DNA of 37,539 nt, taken from contig DHLY01000013.1 in assembly GCA_002405525.1 (NCBI GenBank), forward strand, positions 12,421-49,959, given 5' to 3'. The notes below the pieces were generated by a model. The model was given only the letters and a program-made list of their open reading frames with translations, did no database searches and was not told where the DNA came from. The stretch is from Proteobacteria bacterium UBA4656 (GTDB lineage: Bacteria > Pseudomonadota > Gammaproteobacteria > Xanthomonadales > Ahniellaceae). A program made the position numbers and the translations under genes. Each line of letters starts with the position of its first letter. Position 1 is the stretch's first letter. Positions 8,839 through 16,883 of the stretch are shown piece by piece.

Positions 8839-11618
8839 GGCGATGCCTTCGCCCCGGGCGCGATCGGCACGCCGGTTTCAAGCCAGCGGCGCGACCGTGG
8901 CGTCATATCCGCGCCAGCCGTCGCCGTCGCCAGTTCCCGGGCCCGGGCGAGGTCCTCGCCCGCTCGCGCGGCATCGCCAGCACGGAGGGCGATCGATGCG
9001 CTGAGCGCGCGCGCTTCGATGCCATCGGCCAGCGCGAGCAGGCGATCGGCTTCTTCGCGGGCCTGCGAGGTCCTCGCTGGATCGGCGTGGGCGGCGAGCA
9101 GTTCGATGATCTCCAGCCGGATCTGCACGCAGCGCGCGTGCCCTGCGCCGTAGATCGCCTCGTGGCGAACCCGCGCCTCGCGCCAGAAGTCCAGAGCCTC
9201 CGCGGACCGACCCTGGCGCGCCCGGAGGGAGGCCATCGCGGTCAGGCTCAGCGCCACGTCGAGGCTGTCGGGCGCCATGTGCGCACGACGCATCGCGAAG
9301 GTCTCTTCGATGACCGGTGCGGCGGCCGAGACATCGCCGCCGTTGAGCAGGGCGCGGCCCTGTTCGCCGCGCGCCCCCCAGGTCATCGGGCTCTTCTCGC
9401 CGGCGATGCGCCGGAACACCACGAAGGCGGCATCGAACTGGCGCGCGGCCTCGGCGTGGTCGCCGCGCCGGCCCGCGAGCTGGCCGCGGAACATCGCGAG
9501 CTGCGCCGCATCCGACGTATCCGGCCGCACCAGCCTGCCGGCGGCATCGAAGGTCGCGACCGCCTCATCGAAGCGCCCCGCGCTGCGCAGCGTGTCGCCG
9601 TAGCGCAGCAGCCCGCCGACGATCAGCGGATGCTCCACCGGCAACAGGGCGGCGTAGAGGCGGTTGGCGCGTTCGAGCAGTGGAAGGGCCTCCGCATAGC
9701 GATTCTGGCGCCGGAAGTTGTTGCCGAGCTGCATCAGCGCGAAGGCCAGGCTCGCATGCGTGTCGCCGCGCGAGGTGCGGATCAGCTCGACCGCCGTCTC
9801 CAGGCTCCTCTGGCCGTCGGTGAAGGCGGCGCCGGCGGTCTGCCAACTGCCCAGCGCGACCAACTGGGCCACGGCCTCCGAATGGGTCGGTCCATGCGCC
9901 GCCGCCGTGCGCGCGTGGACGGCCGCCCCGAGTTCGATCGATGGCGCCGTGCGCCCGATGTTGTTGCCGATTCGCCCGACCATGAACTCGGCGCGCAGTC
10001 GTTCGAGATCGTGGTCCGGGAGCCGTTCCACCAGCACCGGCAGGGCCAGTGCCAGCACGCGATCGGCCTCGGCGAGCTGTCCGTCCTGGAGCAGGGCCTG
10101 GGCCAGCGCGACGCGGGCGCGCGCCTGTGCCAGCGCGTCGCTCGCGTCCATGGACGCTTCGATCGCCGTCAGCCGCGCGACCGCCGCACGCGGGTCGCCG
10201 AGTGCGACTTCGAGACGACTCAAGTCCAGCAGCACCGCCCGCTGCAGCGCGGGGTCCTCGACCAGCTCGCGCTCGGCGCGCGCGATGCCCTCGGCGACCA
10301 GCGCACGCGGGTTCGCTTCGGCGGACGCCCGTGCGACCGGGTCGTACTCGCTGAACACCGAGAGCACGAAGCGCTGCACGCGTTCCGCGCGCGCCGCTTC
10401 GCTCAGTGCGGCCGCCGCCGAAGCGCGGGCGCGCTCGGCCTGCCACAGCGCCACCGCGGCGCCGGCGAGCAGCGCGACGGCTGCCGCCGAGCCCAGTCCC
10501 ACCGCGAGCGCATTGCGCCGCACCCAGCGCGCGAACAGATACCCCCGCGTCGGCGCGCGTGCCGTCACCGGTCGCGATTCGAGATGCCGGCGCACGTCGG
10601 CGGCGAGTTCCACCACCGAGCCGTAGCGTGCTTCGGGGGCGGCGCGGATCGCCTTCGACACGATCGCATCGAGGTCGCCCTCGAGCAGCGTGGGTGCGTA
10701 CGGCAGCTGCCCGGCGTGCTGGCGTGCCGTCGCACTCGGCTGCTGCGTTTCCTCCTCGTCCAGTCGCGCCAGCACCTGCGCCACCCCGGCATCGCGCCGC
10801 GTCGGCGGCAGATCGCCGGCGAGCAACCGGAACAGCAGCAGGCCGAGCGCGTACACGTCGGTGGCCGTCGACAGCTCCCCGCCCCGGAGCTGCTCGGGTG
10901 CCGCATAGGCCGGTGTCAACGCCGCTGCGGTCAGCTCGCCGCCGCTGCCGTCCAGCAGCTTGGCCACGCCGAAGTCCAGCAGATGCGGCATCCCCGCCGC
11001 GTCGACCAGCACGTTGGCCGGCTTGAGATCGCGGTGCACGACCAGGTGGCGATGCGCATGTTCCACCGCCGCGCAGATCGCGAGGAAGAGAGCGAGACGC
11101 TCAGCGAGCGACGGGCGCACCCCTTCGCACCACGCGTTCAGCGTCTCGCCGTCGATGTACTCCAGCGCGAGCCACGGTGCGCCGGTCGCGTCCACGCCCG
11201 CGTCGATGAAGCGCGCAATGTTCGGATGCGACAAACGCGCCAGGATGCGCCGCTCGGCCTCCAGGCGCTGGGCGAAGGCCGGCATACCGCCGCGCACGCG
11301 CTTGATCGCGACCCGGTGTTCAACCGTGCCGTCGCTGCGCTCTCCCAGCCACACGTCGCCCATGCCGCCGCTGCCGAGCAGGCGCGCCAGGCGCCAAGGC
11401 CCGATGCGGACGACCGGGCGGGCGGTGTCCGGTGGCGGCGGCACCGGGACACTCGACACGTTCGCCGCCAGCGCGCCGGCCACACGGGCAAAGCGCAGCA
11501 GGCTCTGGCCGCGCGGGTCCGCGGCGAAGCCCGGCGGCAGGGTCATCGGATCGATGATCTCGCCCGCCGCGATGCGTTCGCCGATCTCGGCCAGCAGCGC
11601 GTCGAATCCACTCGTCAT
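8835..11618 (-). CDS. Membrane Ser/Thr protein kinase with helical repeat C-terminus (kinase 2)
   Basis: This 927-residue paralogue of kinase 1 has the same architecture. It has an N-terminal helical domain (1-55), a proline linker (57-70), and a kinase domain with GSGGMGDV (82-89), K106, HRDLKPAN (195-202) and DFG (215-217). A transmembrane helix follows (about 370-391), then a TPR-like C-terminus. The kinase core is very close to kinase 1, while the C-terminal region is strongly divergent, as expected if it senses a different signal. The ATG at 11618 aligns with the kinase 1 start. The 40 bases around it also resemble the sigma/kinase 1 junction (32 of 40 matches), including AGGTGCCCG, so the gene seems to descend from a copy that once followed a sigma gene. 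No sigma gene precedes it now. Its stop overlaps the truncated copy. Confidence 0.92.
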   Translation of the reverse strand: MTSGFDALLAEIGERIAAGEIIDPMTLPPGFAADPRGQSLLRFARVAGALAANVSSVPVPPPPDTARPVVRIGPWRLARLLGSGGMGDVWLGERSDGTVEHRVAIKRVRGGMPAFAQRLEAERRILARLSHPNIARFIDAGVDATGAPWLALEYIDGETLNAWCEGVRPSLAERLALFLAICAAVEHAHRHLVVHRDLKPANVLVDAAGMPHLLDFGVAKLLDGSGGELTAAALTPAYAAPEQLRGGELSTATDVYALGLLLFRLLAGDLPPTRRDAGVAQVLARLDEEETQQPSATARQHAGQLPYAPTLLEGDLDAIVSKAIRAAPEARYGSVVELAADVRRHLESRPVTARAPTRGYLFARWVRRNALAVGLGSAAAVALLAGAAVALWQAERARASAAAALSEAARAERVQRFVLSVFSEYDPVARASAEANPRALVAEGIARAERELVEDPALQRAVLLDLSRLEVALGDPRAAVARLTAIEASMDASDALAQARARVALAQALLQDGQLAEADRVLALALPVLVERLPDHDLERLRAEFMVGRIGNNIGRTAPSIELGAAVHARTAAAHGPTHSEAVAQLVALGSWQTAGAAFTDGQRSLETAVELIRTSRGDTHASLAFALMQLGNNFRRQNRYAEALPLLERANRLYAALLPVEHPLIVGGLLRYGDTLRSAGRFDEAVATFDAAGRLVRPDTSDAAQLAMFRGQLAGRRGDHAEAARQFDAAFVVFRRIAGEKSPMTWGARGEQGRALLNGGDVSAAAPVIEETFAMRRAHMAPDSLDVALSLTAMASLRARQGRSAEALDFWREARVRHEAIYGAGHARCVQIRLEIIELLAAHADPARTSQAREEADRLLALADGIEARALSASIALRAGDAARAGEDLARARELATATAGADMTPRSRRWLETGVPIAPGAKASP

Positions 11619-11727
11619 CGGGCACCTTCGCCATCCCGGCAGTCGTGGGCGGCTCCCGCGGCGACGCACCGGCCGGCCGACCGTTTCCGGCCGCGCTGCA
11701 CCGCGCGAACCCCCGGGCCGGCGGCGT

Positions 11728-14184
11728 TCAATCCACTGCCTCGAACCCGTTGCCGAACAGCGGCAGCTCGACGCAGTTGCCGATCTCGCTGGTGTCGCCG
11801 CCGCGCGCGGTGCTGCCGATCCGCACGCGCTTGACGGCCTGCGCCGTCACCTGCGGGAAGGCGAACTCGCTCGCGGGCAGCGAGAGAACGAAGTCGGCCG
11901 TCGCGTTGGCGCCCGGCGTCGCGCTGGTGATGGTGGTGTAGCCGGTGGAGGCGACATACTGTCGCGCCTCGCAGCGGGCGACGCCGCCGGCGTCGACGCG
12001 CCGCGCGCTGGTGTAGAGCTGGATGGCGTAGCTGCCATTGCCGGTGCGCAGGCGGACCACCACCTCGATGGTGCCGTTCGCCTGCCGCTGCGTCGAGATC
12101 ACTTCCGGCCAGTTCAGGCCGCGGTTGCCGGCGGGTGGATTGGCGTTGTCGATGTCGATCACGTCGAAACCGATGTTGCCGATGTCGACCGGCACCCGGC
12201 CAACCCCCGCACCGTACACGAGGTTGCCCGACAGGTCGTTGTCGTCGCCGGTCACGCGCAGCATGTTGACCGTCGAGACGTCCCCCACGAGCTCGGTGTT
12301 GGATAGGATGTTCTCGGCGCCCTCGATCAGGATGCCGCGGGCGTTGGCCTGGCCGGTCGGGCACGCGCCGAAGCAGACCGCGGGCAGGCCCATGCGGGTC
12401 TGCGCCAGGGTGTTGCCGGTGGCGGTGGCCCCGAGCAGGACGCCCCACTCGGTGGCGTTGTTGACGAGGTTGTCGGCGAACACGCCGTCGCTGCCATCGC
12501 TGCGGATGCCGTGATCCAGCGGCGCTTCGAGCACGCCGTTGGGCTCGTTGCCGAAGATGTTGTTGACGATCTCGGTGCGCTCGCTCGCGCTCGCCACCAG
12601 CACGCCGGCCGCGGCGAAGAAGCCGCCGCCGGCGGTGATGTTGCCGAACACGTTGCGCTCGCCGGGCCCGGAGCCGCCGATCTTTACGTCGTCGGGTCCG
12701 GCGACATAGATGCCACCGCCCATCGCGTTGCTGCCGGCCAGCGGCACGCCGAAGTGGCTGCCGGCGATCCGGTGCGAACTGCCGCCGGCGAGGAAGACGC
12801 CGTAGGCGAAGCCGCCGAAGGCGATGCCCTCGACCTGCAGGCGCGTGGCCGCCGCCGCGCTGCCGGGCACTTCGAGGCCGAACAGGCTGGCGCCACCGCG
12901 CAGCAGGATGCACTGCGTGCCGTCATAGCCGACGTCGACGGTGTTGGGCTGGTATCCGGGCTGCGTGGTGCCGTCGATGATCACCGACTCGGTGATGTCG
13001 GGCAGCGCGCTGGTGAGGTTGATGATCTTCGGGCACCCAGCCGGCACGGTGATGTTGAACACGATGGCGTTGGCACCGGGCGTGCCGTTGGCCTGGGTGA
13101 TCGCGTCGCGCAGGCTGCCCGCACCGCTGTTGCCGGTGTTGGTGACCACCAGCGTGCCGGTGCCGGCGTTCGCGCTCTCCAGCGCGCCGCGGTCGACCAC
13201 GCTGCCGACCACGCGCGTGTTGCCGGTGGCATCGACCGTGCCGACGCCGAAGGGCACGTTCGCGAACCCTGCGTTGATCGCGGGCGAACCCGCGCCCAGG
13301 CCCAGGTCGCCGGCGAGCACGTTGTTGAACAGCGGGTTCGCGCTGGAGTTGTTGCTGTCGATGAGGTAGACCACGCCGGCGAGCGACTGCAGCAGGTTGT
13401 TGCGCACGGTGGCGAGACCGTTATTGCCTGTGCCCAGCAGGTCTTCGCCGGGATTGAGGTAGAAGATGTTGTTGTGGAACTCGGGCAGTTCGACGTGGCC
13501 GAAGCACACGCCGTCGCCGGCGGTGCCGTTGCCGGCGATCGTGTTGTTGGCGGCGATCAGGCGCACGCTGGTGTCCGCCCCGGTGTCGCCGTTGAGGCGG
13601 ATCACGCACTGGCCGTCGCCGGGCCGGTTGAACACCAGCGTGTTCTTCAACGTGAGGCGTGACTGCCCGCTGCCGGCCTCGGCCGAGAGCACGATGCCGC
13701 CCGAGCCGCCGTTGAAGCGCACGTGGCTGAGTTCGACGTTCTGCAGCGTGTCGGCGAGATCGAAGTGGCCGACGGCGACGCGGTTGGCGAAGTTGGAGAA
13801 CGTCACGCCGGACAACAGGAAGTCGCGGAAGACGTCGAGGTCCAGCCGCCGCGTGCCGGTGTTGAGCAGCACCGTGTTGTCGGCGTCGAGCACACGACCG
13901 GCGCAACCCGCGGTATAGCCGCCGGCGATGACCAGCGGCTCGCGGATCGGCAGCGCCGTCGCCTGCGCGGTGGTGCGCATGAAGCTCGCGCTGGACAGGT
14001 TGTAGCTGCCCTGCTCGAGGCGGATCAGCACCCGGCTGACCGCTGGATTCGCCGCTTGGGCGAGCGTCATCGCGTCCTCGAACTCGGCGACGGTGTCGAC
14101 GCAGATCACGAGGTCCTCGGCCGTGGCGGGGCTGGCAAGGCCGAGCAGCAGCAGGCCGGCGCACAAAGGGCGGAACGAGTGCAT
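11728..14184 (-). CDS. Secreted parallel beta-helix protein with CSLREA-type domain and C-terminal GFE motif
   Basis: This 818-residue exported protein starts with signal peptide MHSFRPLCAGLLLLGLAS and cleavage near ATA-ED. The mature N-terminus (VICVDTVAEFEDAMTLAQ) is shared with the protein at 16884. A right-handed beta-helix-like region with many N-N-x-I/V-x-x-N turns follows. At about 335-400 there is a CSLREA-type block (VVTNTGNSGAGSLRDAITQA and a VIIDGTTQPG turn), then a second beta-helix half. The C-terminus reads CVELPLFGNGFEAVD. Beta-helix proteins of this type are surface or secreted adhesins or carbohydrate-binding proteins; no enzyme motif is visible. The start at 14184 follows AGGAG and gives the signal peptide. 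A GTTCG-N16-CCATTC element lies 42 bases upstream. Substrate and location are unknown. Confidence 0.88.
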   Translation of the reverse strand: MHSFRPLCAGLLLLGLASPATAEDLVICVDTVAEFEDAMTLAQAANPAVSRVLIRLEQGSYNLSSASFMRTTAQATALPIREPLVIAGGYTAGCAGRVLDADNTVLLNTGTRRLDLDVFRDFLLSGVTFSNFANRVAVGHFDLADTLQNVELSHVRFNGGSGGIVLSAEAGSGQSRLTLKNTLVFNRPGDGQCVIRLNGDTGADTSVRLIAANNTIAGNGTAGDGVCFGHVELPEFHNNIFYLNPGEDLLGTGNNGLATVRNNLLQSLAGVVYLIDSNNSSANPLFNNVLAGDLGLGAGSPAINAGFANVPFGVGTVDATGNTRVVGSVVDRGALESANAGTGTLVVTNTGNSGAGSLRDAITQANGTPGANAIVFNITVPAGCPKIINLTSALPDITESVIIDGTTQPGYQPNTVDVGYDGTQCILLRGGASLFGLEVPGSAAAATRLQVEGIAFGGFAYGVFLAGGSSHRIAGSHFGVPLAGSNAMGGGIYVAGPDDVKIGGSGPGERNVFGNITAGGGFFAAAGVLVASASERTEIVNNIFGNEPNGVLEAPLDHGIRSDGSDGVFADNLVNNATEWGVLLGATATGNTLAQTRMGLPAVCFGACPTGQANARGILIEGAENILSNTELVGDVSTVNMLRVTGDDNDLSGNLVYGAGVGRVPVDIGNIGFDVIDIDNANPPAGNRGLNWPEVISTQRQANGTIEVVVRLRTGNGSYAIQLYTSARRVDAGGVARCEARQYVASTGYTTITSATPGANATADFVLSLPASEFAFPQVTAQAVKRVRIGSTARGGDTSEIGNCVELPLFGNGFEAVD

Positions 14185-14226
14185 GAGTTCGACTCCTGCA
14201 CCGGCGCGGTGCCGGCTCGTGGAAAG

Positions 14227-14253
14227 GAATGGACGGAGGGCGCGGGAGCGAAC
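14227..14253 (-). promoter_or_regulatory. Shared bipartite upstream element, GTTCG-N16-CCATTC
   Basis: On the minus strand GTTCG (14253 to 14249), 16 bases, then CCATTC (14232 to 14227), 42 bases before the ATG at 14184. The same layout precedes the secreted-protein genes at 16884, 19457 and 22763. It looks like a promoter of an alternative sigma factor rather than sigma-70. Confidence 0.6.
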
Positions 14254-14516
14254 AGCTCGGCGGTGGGTGCGGTGGCGCGGCGCCGGTCCCGTGCCCGGCT
14301 GCGTCATCCGCCTTTCGTCACAGGCCGGCGGCGTTGCGTCGGCGCCGTTCATGCGGTGCGATCCGCGCCGCACTCCGGCCTGCAACCGCCGCTAGGTGCA
14401 TCGCGGCAGGGGTCGGTCGGAAGCCGGGCGGCGCCTCGGGTTGCGATTGCGATGCGCTCACTCGAATCCTGCAGCGGTGCGCCGACGACGGCACGTAATC
14501 CGTCCGCCGCGACGAC
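14254..14516. other. Gap between the beta-helix gene and the broken FG-GAP gene
   Basis: No credible gene is seen here. Downstream of the FG-GAP stop, on the minus strand, positions 14472 to 14458 spell codons for A-G-F-E followed by TGA. They are in a different frame from the FG-GAP end, which may be a stranded C-terminal GFE tail. The remainder shows no clear signal. Confidence 0.35.
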
Positions 14517-16641
14517 TTAGCCGAAGAAATCGCCGGCCCGGATGATCGGGTCGAACAGCAGGATGGGGTAGGTCGCCAGTGTGCTCGCCGTGCGCGCGTA
14601 GGCGTAAGCCATGCCGGCATCCCTGTTGCTGGGCGTGTCGGCCGCATTGGCGGTGACGACCACCGCGTCGGCGGTCATCGCGATGGCGCGCCCGAACTGG
14701 TCGCCCGCCGCGCCGCCCGGATTGGTGCGCTGGGTGGTTTCCGTCCAGTCCGTCCCGCTGCGGACGAACACGCGGATCGAGCCGCGGTTCGCCGCCGCGC
14801 CGATGTCGTCGCCAGGCGAGCCGATCACCGCGAGGTTGCCGTGCAGCGCCACCGCCTGGCCGAACAGGTCCTCGGCGGTCGAGTCGAAGCCGGTCAGGGC
14901 GGCCTGTCGCGTCCAGGTGCTGCCGCTGCGCACGAACACGAACACCAGGCCCTGGCCCTGGGCGCCCGCCCGCGGCGACGAAACGAGGATCGTGTCGCCG
15001 TCGCCGGCCACGCTGGTGCCGAAAGCGGGGCTGCTGGTCACGAGGTCGCCGGCGGTGAGTTTGGCCTGCTGGGTCCAGGTGTCGCCGCTGCGCACGAACA
15101 CGTAGGCCGCGCCGGCGTCGGTGACACCGGCGACGTCGGCGCCGGGCGCGCCCACCACCACGGTGTCGCCAGCCAGGGCCATCGAGAAGCCGAAGCGGTC
15201 GCCGCCGGCGCCATCGTTGGCGGTGCTTTCGCCCAGCAGGCCGAAACGGTGTCGCCGGAGACGGAGACCGAATAGCCGCCCAGGTCGTCGGCGATGCCGT
15301 CGCCGCGGTCGAGCGCCTGCACCGCGGTCGCGCCGTCGAACACCGTGACCTGGCCGATGTCGCTGTTGCCGTAGCGATCGAACAACGGCGCGCCGACCAT
15401 CGCCGTGCTGCCATTGAGCGCTACCGCGGACCCGAACGACGATTCGAACTGGGGATCGCTGCTCGCCAGGGCGGACTCCTGCACCCAGTTGGTGCCGCTC
15501 AGGGTGAAGCCCGGCACGAAGCCGCGCCCGGGTCGCCACTGGCCGGCGCCCCCGGCGAGCCGGCAAGCACCCGCGTACCGAAGACCGCGACGGCCTGGCC
15601 GAGCCGGTGGCCGGCCCCGGAACCCGGCAGGCTGCCGCCGAGCGACCAGGTGCTGCCGCTGCGGGCGTAGATGTAGATGTTGCCGTTGTCGGTGCCGTTG
15701 GTGTCCGTCAGCGCCGCGCCGACCACCGCGCGGTCGCCCTGCACGTGGACCGAAGTGCCGAAGCGATCGCCCGCGCCGATGGTGTCGGGCAGCAGTTTGG
15801 CCTGCTGGACCCAGCCGCTGCCGCCGCGGAAGAACACATAGGCGGCCCCGGCTTCATTGTTGCCCGAGACATCGTGCCGGTCGACGCCGATCTCCGCGGT
15901 CACGCCGCTGGCGCCCGCCGAGATCGCGAGGCTGACACCGAAGTTGTCGCTGCCCATCGCGTCGGCCTGGGTGAGCTTGGCCTCCTGCGTCCAACTGCCG
16001 TTGACCTGCCGGCGGAACACGTAGACCGAGCCCTGGTTGGCGCCAAGCCCGATGTTGTCGGAGCGCGCGCCGACCAGCAGGTAGGTGTCGAACACCGCGA
16101 CCGAGGACCCGAACAGATCGCCCGCCGCGCCGTTTGTGGCCTCCAGCGTGGTCGACAGCGACCAGATGCCGGTCGCGGCGTTGCGGGTGTAGACGTAGGC
16201 CGCGCCGGCGTCGGTCAGCGCATCGATGTCGCGGCGCGGCGCCCCGACCACCACGATGTCGGTGTCGATCTCCAACGCAATGCCGAAGCCGGCACCGGCA
16301 TCGGCGCTGGTGTTGGCGAGCTTGCGCTCCAGCTCCCACGTGCCGTCGACCCGCCGGTAGATGGACGCGGCGCCGACATCCTCGTTGCTGTCGGCCTTGT
16401 CGTTGGGCATGCCGATGATGGCGCGGTCGCCCGACAGCGCGACCGCCGCGCCGAAGCGGTCGTCGTCGCGCGCTTCACCGTTGCCGGATGAATGGATGAA
16501 GCGCGCATCCGCCCGCGCGACGGCCGCCGTCGCGGCGAGCGTCATGGCCAGGCCTGCGAACCAGCGCAGGCTTCGCAGGCCGCTCGCGCTGGCGCGCACC
16601 GGGCAGGACAGGGCGAACAATTTGGTCGGACGCATCTGCAT
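14517..16641 (-). pseudogene. Secreted FG-GAP repeat (beta-propeller) protein gene, broken by two frameshifts
   Basis: The gene begins with a signal-peptide-like N-terminus (a hydrophobic stretch ending TAAVARADA) and encodes seven or more FG-GAP/integrin-alpha-type blades of the pattern D-x-F-G-x-x-V-A-l-x-G-D-x-A-V-V-G-A-P, then G-A-A-Y-V-F. The frame is lost near 15520, where the first part ends SGDPGAASCRASP and the next frame resumes in FTLSGTNWVQESAL; one missing base explains it. It is lost again near 15240, where SGDTVSACW gives way to GLLGESTANDGAGGDRFG. There the two sides do not make one full blade, so some sequence is probably also missing. The last frame ends LLFDPIIRAGDFFG. An intact product would have about 700 residues and be an exported propeller. 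Assembly error is possible for the first lesion but less so for the second. Confidence 0.8.
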
Positions 16642-16670
16642 TCGCCGGATCGGCGATGTGCCGCTTCGCC

Positions 16671-16701
16671 CGATGGACGGGCAGGAGGGACGAAAGCGAA
16701 C
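16671..16701 (-). promoter_or_regulatory. Variant of the shared upstream element before the FG-GAP gene
   Basis: On the minus strand GTTCGCTTTCG is followed by CGTCCATCG, with 20 rather than 16 bases between GTTCG and CCATCG. The flanks resemble the element at 14227-14253 with a four-base insertion. The altered spacing sits before a gene that is itself broken, so the element may be decayed. Confidence 0.4.
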
Positions 16702-16805
16702 AAGCCGGATGCGAGCCGGCCCACCGAGTACTTCCGCCGGTCACGACAGGCCGGGACTCCGGTCGGCCAGTGCCCCGTGCCGCCGGTGGTCTCGGGCAAC
16801 GACGT

Positions 16806-16832
16806 GTTCGCTTGGCGGCCGGTGGTGCATTC
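16806..16832 (+). promoter_or_regulatory. Shared bipartite upstream element, GTTCG-N16-GCATTC
   Basis: GTTCG (16806-16810), 16 bases, GCATTC (16827-16832), 51 bases before the ATG at 16884. It lies in the 242-bp divergent gap that also holds the variant element facing the FG-GAP gene. Confidence 0.6.
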
Positions 16833-16883
16833 GTCGGGAAACAGGGGCCTGACTGGCCCGACGGAGCGGATGTCGTGCCACTG

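Noticed and set aside
8229..11834. A 1201-codon open frame on the plus strand opposite kinase 2 and the sigma gene
   Set aside because: Its composition is Arg/Gln/His/Ala-rich with no domain, and it mirrors the codon bias of the real minus-strand genes. Antisense open frames are expected at this GC content.
14458..14472. A-G-F-E stop as the true end of the FG-GAP gene
   Set aside because: It lies in another frame beyond an in-frame stop, and a five-codon match can occur by chance. It is kept only as a lead within the FG-GAP finding.
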